Numbered from the stretch's first letter, positions 36,482 to 46,278 are shown. The stretch is 64,000 nt of DNA from Actinoallomurus sp963799975 (GCA_963799975.1 CAWCZF010000006.1:2728001-2792000), one strand, 5' to 3'. Notes: generated from the letters alone by a model not told the origin. Numbers and translations are program-made.

Positions 36482-37120
36482 GTGAACACCGCGCTGCTGC
36501 TGCTCGCCGACTCGCGCCTGCCCGCGGGCGGGCACGCCCACTCCGGCGGGCTGGAGCCCGCCGCGACCGCCGGGACCGTACGCGACCTGGACACACTCGC
36601 CGGACTTCCTGCGCGGCCGGCTCGCCACCGCCGGGCTGGTCTCCGCCGGGCTGGCCGCGGCGTCGGTGTCGGGGAACCGGGCCGCGCTGGACGCCGAGGC
36701 GGACGCCCGTACGCCCTCGCCCGCGCAGCGGCGCGCCTCGCGTGCCCAGGGCCGCGCGCTGCTGCGTGCGGTGCGCGCCGCGTGGCCGGACCCCGCGCTG
36801 GACGAGCTGTCCGCACCGCACCACCCGGTGATGCTCGGCGCGGCGGTACACATCGCGGGCGGCACGCCGGGCGAGGCGGCGGCGATCGCGGCGTACGGCT
36901 CGGTGACCGGGCCCGCGTCGGCGGCGGTACGGCTGCTCGGCCTGGACCCGCTCGGCGTGCAGCGCGTGCTCGCCGGACCTGGCCGGCACGCGTCGACGCC
37001 GTCGCGGCGGAGGCGGCCTCGACCGTACGCGACGGCGGGCTGCCCGCGGCGTCCGCGCCCGGCCTGGACCTGCTCGCCGAACTCCACCAGCAGGCCGACC
37101 TGCGCCTGTTCGAATCCTGA
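36482..37120 (+). pseudogene. ureF: Urease accessory protein UreF, frameshifted
   Basis: UreF helps load nickel, with UreD and UreG, onto apo-urease. The GTG at 36482 starts LLLLADSRLPAGGHAHSGGL, a UreF hallmark. At about 36602 an extra G moves the frame, and the chain continues as DFLRGRLATAGLVSAGLAAA to RLLGLDPLGVQRVLA. A second change at about 36970-36990 leads to RVDAVAAEAASTVRDGG and the end LLAELHQQADLRLFES. The total length (213 codons) is normal. Content is otherwise well conserved. Confidence 0.85.
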
Positions 37121-37138
37121 CGCCGGGGAGATGAGCCC

Positions 37139-37792
37139 ATGGGACTCGACCACAGCCACGACCCGCACGAGGTGCGGCCGCACCGTGCGCTCCGGCTCGG
37201 CATCGGCGGCCCGGTGGGCAGCGGCAAGACCGCGCTGACCGCCGCGCTGTGCCGCCTGCTGCGCGACGAACTCGCCCTCGCCGTGGTCACCAACGACATC
37301 TACACGACCGAGGACGCCGACTTCCTGCGCCGCAACGCGGTGCTGGACGACGACCGGATCATGGCCGTGCGCACCGGGTGCTGCCCGCACACCGCGATCC
37401 GCGACGACATCTCGGCCAACCTCGACGCCGTCGAGTCGCTGGAGGAGCGCCACGGGCCGCTCGACCTGGTCGTCGTGGAGAGCGGCGGGGACAACCTGAC
37501 CGCGACGTTCAGCCGCGGCCTGGCCGACCGGCAGATCTTCGTGCTGGACGTCTCCGGCGGCGACAAGGTGCCGCGCAAGGGCGGCCCCGGCGTGACCACC
37601 GCCGACCTGCTGGTGGTCAACAAGACCGACCTCGCGCCGCTGGTCGGCGCGGACCTCGGGGTGATGGCGCGCGACGCGGAACGGGTGCGCGACGGGCGGC
37701 CGATCGCGTTCACGTCGCTGCGCGAGGAGCCGGACGTGCCGGAGGTGGCGACCTGGGTGCGGGCGATGGTGCGGGGGCGGACGCACGCGTGA
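37139..37792 (+). CDS. ureG: Urease accessory GTPase UreG
   Basis: 217 residues, intact. Seen: an N-terminal His-containing stretch (DHSHDPHEV), P loop GGPVGSGKTAL, CCPHTAIRDDISANL with the metal-binding Cys-Pro-His, VVESGGDNLTATFSR, and NKTDLAPLVGADLG. UreG hydrolyses GTP while delivering nickel. The stop overlaps the ureD GTG (37789-37792). Confidence 0.97.
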   Translation: MGLDHSHDPHEVRPHRALRLGIGGPVGSGKTALTAALCRLLRDELALAVVTNDIYTTEDADFLRRNAVLDDDRIMAVRTGCCPHTAIRDDISANLDAVESLEERHGPLDLVVVESGGDNLTATFSRGLADRQIFVLDVSGGDKVPRKGGPGVTTADLLVVNKTDLAPLVGADLGVMARDAERVRDGRPIAFTSLREEPDVPEVATWVRAMVRGRTHA

Positions 37793-38503
37793 GCGGGTAC
37801 CGGTCGCGTGCGGCCGTGGCCGCCTCGCGCGGTCCCGGCGGGCGCACCCGGGTGACGCGGCTGCGCTCGGACGGCCCGCTGGCGCTGCGCGAGTCGGGCG
37901 GCGCGGTGTACCTCGTGGGCGCGGGTGCGGGGCCGCTCGGGGGCGATGACCTGTCGCTCACGATCGAGGTGGGGCCGGGTGCGTGCCTGGACGTGCGCTC
38001 GGCCGCCGCGTCGCTGGTACTCCCCGGCTCCGGCGTCTCCCGCCTGGCCGTACGCGCCGAGGTCGGCGCCGGGGCGCGGCCTGGTCTTCACCCCGGAGCC
38101 CTCGATCGCCGCGGCGGGTTGTGACCACCGCGCGCTCACCTCGGTGTTCCTGGACGAGGGCGCGGAGCTGGTGTGGCGGGAGGAGATCGTGCTGGGCCGC
38201 CACGGCGAACGGCCGGGCCGTTACGTCAGCCGCTTCGAGGCGACTGCCCGCGGTCGTCCGCTGCTGCGGCACGAGTTGCGCGTGGACGAGGACGCGCCGA
38301 GTGCCGCGATCCTGGGTCCGGCACGCGCGGTCGGGACGGTGCTGCTGGCCGGCCCGGACCTGACCGCCGAGCCGTACGCCGCCGCGGGTCTGTCGGTCCT
38401 CCCCCTCGCCGGCGCGGGTGTCCTGGTGACCGCACTGGCGACCGACACCGTACGGCTGCGCGGCCTGCTCGAACAGGGTCATGCCGCCGCGCTCTCGCCG
38501 TGA
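37789..38503 (+). pseudogene. ureD: Urease accessory protein UreD, frameshifted
   Basis: UreD scaffolds nickel insertion. The first part (RTRVTRLRSDGPLALRESGG, VYLVGAGAGPLGGDDLSLTI, GPGACLDVRSAAASLVLPG) is typical. At about 38080 an extra C shifts the frame, after which VFTPEPSIAAAGCDHRA, GAELVWREEIVLGRHGE and VTALATDTVRLRGLLEQG continue to a TGA at 38501. It would be a normal UreD if the one base were removed. Confidence 0.83.
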
Positions 38504-38530
38504 TCACCCCGGCGCGGGTACGCCTCGGCG

Positions 38531-39523
38531 TCACCCGTCGCCCCGCCCGGCCGCCGCGTCGAGGCGTGCCCGCTGGCCGGCCGTGAGTTCGAGGTCGACG
38601 GCGGCGAGGCTCTCGTCCAGCTGCGCCACCGAGGACGCGCCGACGAGCGGGAGGACGCCGCCGCCGATGAGCCAGGCGAGCACCACCTGGTTCGCGGTCG
38701 CGCCGGTCTCGGCGGCCACCGCGCGCAGCGCCGCCAGGCGCGCCGGCGTGCCCGCGTGGTCGAACTCGACGCCGAGCGGCTTGTCCGCTCGCACGTACGC
38801 GCCGCCGAGCAGCGGCGAGTAGGCGACGAGCGGGAGATCCTCGGACCTGGCGTAGCTCAGCACCTCACCGCTCGCCACGCCCAGGTCGCCGTCCGGCGAG
38901 CGCAGGGTGGGCAGGTCCGTACGCTGCCGCAGGTAGGTGTGGTGGTACTGCAGGACCTCATAGCCGGGCAGGCCGGCCGCCGCGGCGAGCGCTCGTGCGC
39001 GTTCGACCCGCCACGTCCAGTGGTTGGAGGCGCCCAGGAGGCCGGCCGTGCCTTCGCCGACGAGGTCGGCGAAGGCCACGACCGTCTCCTCCAGCCGCGC
39101 ACCCGGGTCCTCGACGTGGGCGTACAGCAGGTCGAGCCGCTCGACGCCGAGGCGTTCGCGGCTGCGCTCGGCGGACTCCCTGACGACCTTGGCCGACAAT
39201 CCCTCGATGTCACGGCCGCGCGCACGCGCGGGTGCGTTCGGCCGCCCGCCGAGTTTGGTGGCGATGACGATCTCGGCGCCGGCGCCGCGGCCGCGCCGCC
39301 AGCGGCCGAGCAGTTCCTCGCTCTCCCCGCCCTGGGTGCCCTCGACCCAGAACGCGTAGTTGTTCGCGGTGTCGACGAACGTGCCGCCGGCCTCGGCGTA
39401 CCGGTCGAGGATCGCCATCGACGTCGCCTCGTCGGTGACCGTGCCGAAGAGCATCGCGCCCAGGCACAGCACGCTCACGTCGCGGCTGGTCCGTGGATCC
39501 CGGCCGATCGTGCGGTATCTCAT
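38531..39523 (-). CDS. Aldo/keto reductase
   Basis: 330 residues in a (beta/alpha)8 barrel. The catalytic tetrad is visible as Asp51 and Tyr56 (FVDTANNYAF), Lys90 (VIATKLGG) and His136 (LLYAHVEDP). LLGASNHWTWRVERARA and GVLPLVGASSVAQLDESL are the conserved later segments. It reduces aldehydes or ketones with NADPH; the substrate is unknown. It is convergent with ureD. Upstream, past 39523, is a separate flavoprotein gene in the same direction. Confidence 0.92.
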   Translation of the reverse strand: MRYRTIGRDPRTSRDVSVLCLGAMLFGTVTDEATSMAILDRYAEAGGTFVDTANNYAFWVEGTQGGESEELLGRWRRGRGAGAEIVIATKLGGRPNAPARARGRDIEGLSAKVVRESAERSRERLGVERLDLLYAHVEDPGARLEETVVAFADLVGEGTAGLLGASNHWTWRVERARALAAAAGLPGYEVLQYHHTYLRQRTDLPTLRSPDGDLGVASGEVLSYARSEDLPLVAYSPLLGGAYVRADKPLGVEFDHAGTPARLAALRAVAAETGATANQVVLAWLIGGGVLPLVGASSVAQLDESLAAVDLELTAGQRARLDAAAGRGDG

Positions 39524-39611
39524 GTCGTTCCCTCTCGATCCCGCCCCGTACGCGGAGTCGAGAGGGAGTCTGGATCCTAGAGTCGTCTCTAGGTCAAGGC
39601 ACCAGGCCGGG

Positions 39612-40860
39612 CTAGATCAGCGAGGACAGCGGTACCTCCGGGTCGGCGAGGCGCGCGGCGTCCACCTGCTTGCCGGACCGGATCAGCGCCTGTACGTCGT
39701 CCGTGACGTCCCAGACGTTGACGTTCATCCCGCCGACGACCCGGCCGCCCGAAAGCCAGAAGGCGACGAACTCCAGGTCATCGGAGTCGCCCGAGACGTA
39801 CGCCGCCGGGTCCTTGCCGCGGTAGACGACCTGGTCGTAGTCGCCGGCCCAGTCGCCCGACGCCTCCATGCCCAGCTCGAACTGGTCGCTGTAGAAATAG
39901 GGCACGCGGTCATAGACGACGTCGCGGCCGAGCATGGCGCGTGCCGCCTCGGGGCCACCGTTCAGTGCGTTCGCCCAGTGCTCGACGCGGATCCGGCGGC
40001 CGAACAGCGGGTGGTGCGCGTTCGCGACGTCACCGGCGGCGAAGATCTCCGGGTCGGACGTGCACAGCGACCGGTCGACGAGCACGCCGTTGTCGACCTC
40101 GAGGCCCGCCGCCTCGGCGAGCGCGGTGTTGGGCACCGCGCCGATACCGACGATCACCACGTCGGCGGGCAGCGAGACGCCGGCCGAGGTGACCACGTCC
40201 GCGTCGGTGATCTCCGCGACTCCGTCGCCGAGGGTGAACTCCACGCCCTGGCGCCGGTGCACGCTCGCGAACACCTCGCCCAGCTCGGGGCCGAGCGCGC
40301 GGTGCAGCGGCGTCGGCTCGGGCTCGACGACGTGGACCTCGTTGCCGTAGCCGCGTGCCGCGGCGGCCGCCTCGAGACCGATCCAGCCCCCGCCGACCAC
40401 GACGACCCGGCGGCCGCCGCCCGTCAGTGCGGACCGCAGGCGTTCGGCGTCCTCGGCGGAGCGCACGTAGTGCACGTGCTCACGGTCGGCGCCGGGGACC
40501 TCGAGGGTTCGCGGCGAGGCGCCCGTCGTGAGGAGGAGCCGGTTGTAGCCGATCGGCTCGCCGTCCGCGAGAGTCACCTTGCGCCGCGCGCGGTCGATGG
40601 CGGTCGCGCGCTGAGCCGAGCCGCAGCTCGACGTCGTGGTCGGCGTACCAGGACTCCTCGTGCACGTAGGTCTTGTCGAGGGGGTCCTTGCCGGTGAGGA
40701 ACTCCTTGGTGAGCGGCGGCCGTTCGTACGGCCTGCGCGTCTCGTCCCCGATCAGCACGAGTCTCCCGGCGAAACCCTCCTCACGCAGTTTCTCGGCCGC
40801 CTTGGCGCCGGCCAGGCTCGCGCCGACGATGACGAACGTCTCCGGGGTCTCCTCGGGCAT
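39612..40860 (-). pseudogene. Ferredoxin-reductase-like FAD/NAD flavoprotein, frameshifted
   Basis: The N-terminal part (FVIVGASLAGAKAAEKLREE, YERPPLTKEFLTGKDPLDKT) and the C-terminal part (LTTGASPRTLEVPGADREH, VVVVGGGWIGLEAAAAARGY, SDPEIFAAGDVANAHHPLFG) belong to one pyridine-nucleotide-disulfide-type reductase of about 415 residues. An extra base at about 40612-40625 breaks it after YADHDVELRLG. Two GxGxxG sites and the late flavin site are intact. Such enzymes feed electrons to ferredoxins and P450s. The cause of the break is unresolved. Confidence 0.82.
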
Positions 40861-40928
40861 CTCATCGGGCAGCTGTGCACCTCCAGGATCAGGTCAGGGT
40901 GACCCAAGTATGTCCCGGTGGCGGCGGC

Positions 40929-42236
40929 TCAACCGGCGATCTCGCGATGCCACGCGAGCGCGGCCGTGTCGGTGAGCGAGGCCACCTGGTCCACGACCGC
41001 GCGAAGCCGCGCGGCGTCGTCGGGTGCCGCCTCGTGGAAGTCGCGGAACACCGGGGCGAGCGCGCCCGGCGCTCCCGCGTCCAGTGCGGCGACCAGCTCG
41101 CAGAGCACCTCGCGCTGCTGCCGCCGTACCTTCTCGTGGCTCGCGCGGCCCATCACGTAGTGCGCGGCGACGCCCTTGAGCAGGGCGCACTCGAGCCGCT
41201 GGGCGCGCGGCACGACCAGGTCGGCGGCGTAGCGGCCGAGCGGGCCGCGGCCGTACGCGGCGTGGGTGGCCTCCTCGGCGGCGCGGCAGAACCGGCCGAT
41301 CAGCTCGCTGGTGAGGTTCTTCAGCGCGGCGAGGGTGCGGAGCGTCCCGTCGTAACGCGTCGGCCAGTACGGCTCGGCGAGCAGCGACGTGAAGCGCTCC
41401 TCCAGCTCGGCCACGCCGGCGTCGCAGTAGAGCTCGGCGGTGAGCCGGCAGACGTCGCGGCGCTCGGCGGGGTCGGCCAGCGCGCCGAGGCTCACGTGCT
41501 CGGCGTGCAGGCCGTCCTCCAGGTCGTGCACGGAGTAGGCGACGTCATCGGACCAGTCCATGACCTGCGCCTCGAAGCAGAGCCGCCCGGCCGGCGCGTC
41601 CTCGCGCACCCAGCCGAACACCGGCCGGTCGTCCTCGTACACGCCGTACTTGCGCAGGCCGTACTTGCGCAGGCCGGCCTCGCTCATGGCGTCGTCGCGG
41701 GTCCAGGGGTACTTGATCGCCGCGTCGAGGGTGGCGCGGGTCAGGTTGAGGCCCGCGCTCTGGCCATCGGCCGCGAACGACTTGGCCTCCAGGCGGGTCA
41801 GCAGCCGCAGGCTCTGCGCGTTGCCCTCGAACCCGCCGCAGGCCGCCGCGACCGAGTCCAGCGCCGCCTCGCCGTTGTGCCCGAACGGCGGGTGCCCCAG
41901 GTCGTGCGACAGGCACGCGACCTCCACGAGGTCGGGGTCGCAGCCGAACGCCTTGCCCAGCTCACGGCCGATCTGCGCGCATTCGAGCGAGTGGGTGAGC
42001 CGGGTACGCGGGCTGTGCTGCCCAGCCGCCCGCGCCGCCCGGGCCCGACCTCGTGGGCGTGGTGGTGATCACTGCCGTCGAGTTCGACGACCTGGGTCTT
42101 GGCGGCCAGCCGGCGCAGGGCGGCGCTGTGCAGCACGCGAGCGCGATCGCGCTCGAACGGCGTGCGCTCGCGCCGCTTCGGCGGCTCGTCCGCCCAGCGC
42201 TCGTGGTCGCGTACGGCGTACGGAGTGTCCGGTCAT
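40929..42236 (-). pseudogene. dgt: Deoxyguanosinetriphosphate triphosphohydrolase-like (Dgt), frameshifted
   Basis: The HD-domain dNTPase has RTRLTHSLECAQIGRELGK, CLSHDLGHPPFGHNGEAALD and VMDWSDDVAYSVHDLEDGL in the main frame (40929 to about 42030). The conserved N-terminal part (PFERDRARVLHSAALRRLAA, KTQVVELDG) is one frame away, joined at about 42020-42060. A second shift is needed to reach the ATG at 42236. The segment LRKYGLRKYG is a 15-bp tandem duplication. Family members clear dNTPs to PPP and nucleoside. It probably lies upstream of nothing else; the lipoprotein gene diverges. Confidence 0.8.
41646..41675 (-). repeat. 15-bp perfect tandem duplication inside dgt
   Basis: GTACTTGCGCAGGCC occurs twice in direct tandem (41646-41660 and 41661-41675). 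In the protein it duplicates LRKYG as LRKYGLRKYG. It keeps the frame, so it is a recent in-frame slippage event. Confidence 0.9.
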
Positions 42237-42460
42237 GAGAGTTCGAGGCTATGTCCTGCGCCGGGCCGCCGCGCACGACGGCGCGAGAGTCGGCGGAACC
42301 GGCCGCCCGGCCAGGCCCTCTAAGGTCGTGCCCGTCCCGGCGGCAGCCTGTCGCCGCCGGTGGGCAACCGCATGAACGCATTAGCGGAACATCAATACGG
42401 ACATCCTTCACCCATGGTTTGATACCGGCCAGAGATTGGTTTCCCCTTATGAGGATCTTC

Positions 42461-43630
42461 ATGAGACGTGGTTCGGCACTGCACCCCGCGGCAGTCCTCT
42501 CCGTTGCGGTCGCGCTCGTGTTCGCGCTGGCGGGCTGCGGTACGGGATCGGGCGGTTCGGGGGGCGGCGGAGGCGGGAGCGGCGCGCAGGCCGCCGGCCC
42601 GCCGGCGGGCGGCTGGCCGCAGCCGGAGAACGGCCAGATCACCACCAAGATGTGCGGGCTGCTGACCGACGCCGACTACGCGAAGTACGGCCACCACCGG
42701 CTGCCGGTAGTCTCGCAGAAACGCGTCGATGACGCCCCGAACGCGGTCGAGTGCCTCTACATGACCTCGGACGAGCTCGACCTCGGCCTCCAGCCGACCG
42801 CCGAGGCCGCCAAGGTGGCGTACGCCGCGGCACTGAAGGACCACAAGGACCGGCTCAGCGAGGACCAGCGCCCGACGGTCCTGGCCGAGAACGTCGTGCC
42901 GGGCGCCGAGGAGAGCTGGTTCGACTACTGGACGCTGGGCAGCGCGCCCTCGAAGTTCACGGAGTACCAGGTCGAGGCGCGGCGAGGCGCACTCACCGTC
43001 GGCATCATCCTCAGCGGGCTCAAGGGCAAGTCGGAGCAGAACCCGCGCGTACTGCTCAGCGGACTGGCCGGCCTCGTCCTGCAGCGCATTCCGAACGTGG
43101 GCAAGACCGACACGGGCGTCACGAGCAAGGTCAGGTTCACGGTGACCGGCACGGGCCGCGCACGTGAGATCGGCTACAACGACCCGACGTCGGCCAAGTC
43201 GGTCACCCTGAAGAACGTCAGGCTGCCGTGGCACACCAGCCGGCCGCTCGTCAACACCGGGACCACCTCGTTCGTGTTGCTGAACCTCACCGCGACGGCC
43301 GTCGGCCCGATGGCGGCGATCGGCTGCAGCATCTCCGTCGACGGCCAGCCGGTGATCGACGAGGCGCCGCGGATCGGCGGCTTCACCAGCTGCATTAAGT
43401 CCTACACGCCGACGAAGTTAGCCGCCCGCCGGACCCTTCGTCGCCCCGAACGCCCGGCGGGCGGCCTTCCATGGCCGCTCGCCGGGCGTTCGCACACGTG
43501 TCAGCCGGTGAACGCCTTGAAGATGCCGGTGAACTCATACGTGCTCTGGCTGACGCCGCTGCACGTCGGGGAGAGGGTGCCGTTCGGGCAGCCGCCGTTG
43601 TCCCGGCCGACCGACCAGAAGCCGACGTAG
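42461..43630 (+). CDS. Lipoprotein with DUF3558-like and MmpS-like parts
   Basis: 389 residues from the ATG at 42461, preferred because GAGG lies just upstream. A lipoprotein signal ends at LAGC. A Gly/Ser linker leads to a DUF3558-like part (MCGLLTDADYAKYGHHRLP, about 60-210), and then an MmpS-like domain (RLPWHTSRPLVNTGTTSF, IGCSISVDGQPVIDEAPRIG). The frame should stop near TSCIKSYT, but it runs on about 75 codons through a terminator hairpin into the opposite gene. This suggests the true stop was lost by a one-base change near 43410-43435. The mature protein is probably anchored outside the membrane. Function unknown. Confidence 0.65.
   Translation: MRRGSALHPAAVLSVAVALVFALAGCGTGSGGSGGGGGGSGAQAAGPPAGGWPQPENGQITTKMCGLLTDADYAKYGHHRLPVVSQKRVDDAPNAVECLYMTSDELDLGLQPTAEAAKVAYAAALKDHKDRLSEDQRPTVLAENVVPGAEESWFDYWTLGSAPSKFTEYQVEARRGALTVGIILSGLKGKSEQNPRVLLSGLAGLVLQRIPNVGKTDTGVTSKVRFTVTGTGRAREIGYNDPTSAKSVTLKNVRLPWHTSRPLVNTGTTSFVLLNLTATAVGPMAAIGCSISVDGQPVIDEAPRIGGFTSCIKSYTPTKLAARRTLRRPERPAGGLPWPLAGRSHTCQPVNALKMPVNSYVLWLTPLHVGERVPFGQPPLSRPTDQKPT
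43447..43492. terminator. Bidirectional terminator hairpin
   Basis: A 20-bp stem with a single G-T wobble (left arm CGAACGCCCGGCGGGCGGCC at 43447-43466, right arm 43473-43492) and loop TTCCAT. It lies between the convergent lipoprotein and chitinase genes. The lipoprotein frame runs through it, which supports a lost stop upstream. Confidence 0.85.
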
Positions 43631-45069
43631 CCGACGTGGTTGGACTGGGCGTAGCTCAGCACCTGGCGCGCGATCGCCTGGGTCGTGATCGGGCCCGTGT
43701 CGTTCTTGCCGATCATCGGCGTGAGGCCCAGCATGCGCTTCAGATCGGCGTCACTCTTACCCGGCCAGATCTGCCGCATCTGACCCAGCGTGGCGTTCGC
43801 CGCCGAGACCAGCGCGTCACCCCAGTCGCCCGAGAAGCCGAAGTCCATCAGCATCGGGTTGACCGTCACGTTGAGGCCGCGCGACGCGGCGTCCTGCAGG
43901 ATCTGCACCGAGAACGGGTCGACGCCGTAGTCCTGGCCCTGGACGCGCAGGGTGTAGGTGATCGCGGTGCCGCGCGCGCTCTGCAACTGCTTGAGCGCCG
44001 TGTTCACCTGGGCGACCGGGATGGCGGCCTCCACGTCCACGTCCAGGCGGTTGCCGCCCACCGCGTCCAGCGCCTTCTCGTACGCGGCCAGCAGGGCGGC
44101 GCTGCTGCCGCAGGTGGTCTCCAGGTACGGCCCGGCGGCACCCCCGGTGGCCACGGTCACGTCGCCGCCGACGCCCTTCAGGTCGTTGACCTCGCCGATG
44201 ACGCGCGAGTCGTTCAGCGGCACCGTGCCGCCCCAGGACGGGTTGCAGCCCGTGCTGTCGGCGAGCGCGAAGGCGAGCGTGAAGTGCTTCTGGCCGGTCG
44301 CGTTCGCCACGTCGCGCAGCGCGGGCGTCGCCATCGTGATGTCGACGTACGGGGAGAAGCGGCCCGCGCCGGAGCCGCCGCCGCCCGAGGCGTCCGTCGT
44401 CGCGGTGACCGAGGCGCTGAAGGCCGAGGAGTTGCCCGCGGCGTCCTTGGCCCGGACCTTGAAGGTGTACGCGGTCGAGGCGCTCAGCCCCGAGACCGTC
44501 GCGCTCGTCCCGCTGACCGTCGTGGCCGAAGAGGAGCCCTGGTAGACCTCATAGCCGGTCACTCCGACGTTGTCGGTGGAGGCGGTCCAGGACAGCGACA
44601 CGCTGGAGGAGGTGTGGCCGGTCGCCGCCAGGCCGCCCGGCGTCGTCGGGGGCTGGGTGTCCGAGCCGCCTCCGCCGCCGCCCGTGCACGCCGCGCCGTT
44701 GAGCGTGCACCCGGCCGGCGCGGCGGTGCCGGCGGCCACGAAGCCGAACGAGGCCGACGCGCCGGGTGCGAGGCTCCCGTTGTAGTCACGGTTCTTGAAG
44801 GCGTAGTGCGCGCCGGTCTGGGTCAGCGTCGCGTCCCAGTAGGTACCGGCGGTGGTGCCGGACGGCAGGTCGAACGCGACCGTCCAGCCGTTCATCGTCG
44901 CCGTGCCGTTGTTGGTGATCGTGTACTGCCCCTGGTAGCCGTTGTCCCACGAGGACGTCTTGGCGAAGGTCGCGGTGCTCGCCGCCGCGTACGCCGAGGT
45001 GGCGGGCAGCAGCAGGAAGGCGAGGGGCAGGAGCAACGCTCCGAGGACGGACAGCCGGGCTCTCTTCAC
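43501..45069 (-). CDS. Secreted GH18 chitinase with CBM2 and Fn3 domains
   Basis: 522 residues. Signal peptide LSVLGALLLPLAFLLLPATS ends near AYA. A CBM2-type module (about 30-125: SSWDNGYQGQYTITNNGTA, WTVAFDLPSG) is followed by a Gly-rich linker, an Fn3 domain (about 140-225: SVSLSWTASTDNVGVTGYEV) and the GH18 barrel (230-522). The catalytic motif is the variant DVDVE (in GGNRLDVDVEAA) instead of DxxDxDxE. It hydrolyses chitin outside the cell. Its promoter holds the inverted repeat at 45289-45311. A terminator separates it from the convergent lipoprotein. Confidence 0.92.
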   Translation of the reverse strand: MKRARLSVLGALLLPLAFLLLPATSAYAAASTATFAKTSSWDNGYQGQYTITNNGTATMNGWTVAFDLPSGTTAGTYWDATLTQTGAHYAFKNRDYNGSLAPGASASFGFVAAGTAAPAGCTLNGAACTGGGGGGSDTQPPTTPGGLAATGHTSSSVSLSWTASTDNVGVTGYEVYQGSSSATTVSGTSATVSGLSASTAYTFKVRAKDAAGNSSAFSASVTATTDASGGGGSGAGRFSPYVDITMATPALRDVANATGQKHFTLAFALADSTGCNPSWGGTVPLNDSRVIGEVNDLKGVGGDVTVATGGAAGPYLETTCGSSAALLAAYEKALDAVGGNRLDVDVEAAIPVAQVNTALKQLQSARGTAITYTLRVQGQDYGVDPFSVQILQDAASRGLNVTVNPMLMDFGFSGDWGDALVSAANATLGQMRQIWPGKSDADLKRMLGLTPMIGKNDTGPITTQAIARQVLSYAQSNHVGYVGFWSVGRDNGGCPNGTLSPTCSGVSQSTYEFTGIFKAFTG

Positions 45070-45438
45070 GGCGGGGACCTCTTCTCCGGAGATGCGCAGA
45101 GCTTCCAGAGCCGCACCGCTCCTCCGGGACCGCGCGGAAGGTGGATCCGGCTCCCGGCCGCCGTCTGGCGGGTCACCGCGGCCGGGAGCCGGCGATCAGC
45201 CCCGTGAACCGGTCGTTGATCAGGGGGAAGCCGTGGGCTGCTGGCAGTCACCTGAAGTGGACTCGATCCGGTCAGGGTCCGTCAATATCTAACAGTAAAG
45301 TTTCCTATTAGAATTTGGGACGACAGGACGCGGCCCAAGTCACGGCCTAGACCGCATTCGGCGAGGTCCGCCCCAAAGAGAGTTTTCCGCGCGCCGCAAT
45401 CGGCCGCCCACGTGACGGCCGGCGGGTGGTCTCGGAGT
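45070..45438. other. 369-bp intergenic region with chitinase promoter
   Basis: This lies between the leftward YdcF-like gene stop and the chitinase start. It is locally AT-rich from 45280 to 45320, where the inverted repeat lies. A word GGCCTAGACCG near 45345 loosely resembles a DasR site (weak). No open frame is supported. Confidence 0.5.
45289..45311 (-). promoter_or_regulatory. Near-palindromic 23-bp operator upstream of chitinase
   Basis: The 23-bp stretch reads CTAATAGGAAAC then TTTACTGTTAG on the minus strand. It matches its own reverse complement at all but two symmetric position pairs plus the centre. It is AT-rich in a GC-rich genome and lies about 220 bp upstream of the chitinase ATG, so it is likely an operator for a carbohydrate-responsive repressor. 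Confidence 0.6.
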
Positions 45439-46278
45439 CTAGGGCTCGTCGCGCCAGCGGCCGAGAAGCTGGAAGTACAGGTAGCCGCCGGTCTCGCGGA
45501 CGATGTAGTGGAACTGCGTGTCACGTGAGTAGACGGTCGGGCCGCTGCGGGTGGGCGAGGTCACGGCCTGGATGCCGTTCGCGCGCGCCATCGTGCGGGA
45601 GCGCAGCGCGTGCGGCGGGTCTGTGACGATCACCGCGGTGTGCCAGTGGAGCTTTCGGAACTCCGCGCCCGCCGCGACCATGCTCTGGAGAGTGTCGCTG
45701 CCCGTGGGGACGGCGACCAGCCGGTCGGCGGGCACCCCGCGCTGGTTGAGCCAGGTCTTCCCGCTGCCCGCCTCGGTGTAGCGGTCGCCCGGCCGGTTTC
45801 CGCCGACGGTGAGGATGTTCTTTGCGACCCCGTCCTTGTAGAGCGAGAGCGCGTGCCGCAGCCGCCAGGCGAGCACGTCACCCGGCGTGCCGTTGAACTG
45901 CGCGGCGCCCAGCACGATGATCGCGTCGGAGTGCGTGCGCACGTCTTCTCGCGCGACGTACCAGACGTAGCCGCCCGCGGCCAGTGGTGTGCCGATGACC
46001 AGGGTAAGGGTCAGATAGACGGCACGGCGCACCCAGCGCCAGGGTGACCGCCGCCGCGGCCGGTCGTCGCCGGCCCTGTCTTCGTAGGGCACCGCGCCGG
46101 GCGGTTCGCCGTCGCGCGAGCGCCGGGGAAGGTCCTCGCGCGTCGGGTCCGCCGGCCGGCTGGGCAGGTCGATTCGCGTGCGCGGCGACTCCTCCGCGTC
46201 CTCACCGGCATTCCGGCGAATCTCGACGGTGGGGTCCACGCCGTCCGGCCGCTCCGTGATCGTTCCTCCATCTCTCAC
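45439..46278 (-). CDS. YdcF-like DUF218 protein with membrane anchor
   Basis: 279 residues. The first 75 are charged and disordered, then one membrane helix (AVYLTLTLVIGTPLAAGGYV) and a DUF218 domain (DAIIVLGAAQFNGTPGD, ALSLYKDGVAKNILTVGGNR, RGVPADRLVAV, AVIVTDPPHALRSRTMARA). The family is linked to envelope or SAM-binding functions but remains poorly known. GTG 46278 is the first start; no strong ribosome site is seen, so the true start may be downstream. It precedes no obvious partner; ppdK is upstream on the same strand. Confidence 0.78.
   Translation of the reverse strand: MRDGGTITERPDGVDPTVEIRRNAGEDAEESPRTRIDLPSRPADPTREDLPRRSRDGEPPGAVPYEDRAGDDRPRRRSPWRWVRRAVYLTLTLVIGTPLAAGGYVWYVAREDVRTHSDAIIVLGAAQFNGTPGDVLAWRLRHALSLYKDGVAKNILTVGGNRPGDRYTEAGSGKTWLNQRGVPADRLVAVPTGSDTLQSMVAAGAEFRKLHWHTAVIVTDPPHALRSRTMARANGIQAVTSPTRSGPTVYSRDTQFHYIVRETGGYLYFQLLGRWRDEP

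Noticed and set aside
45340..45355. DasR-type site near the chitinase
   Set aside because: The word GGCCTAGACCG only partly matches the DasR consensus; too weak to claim.
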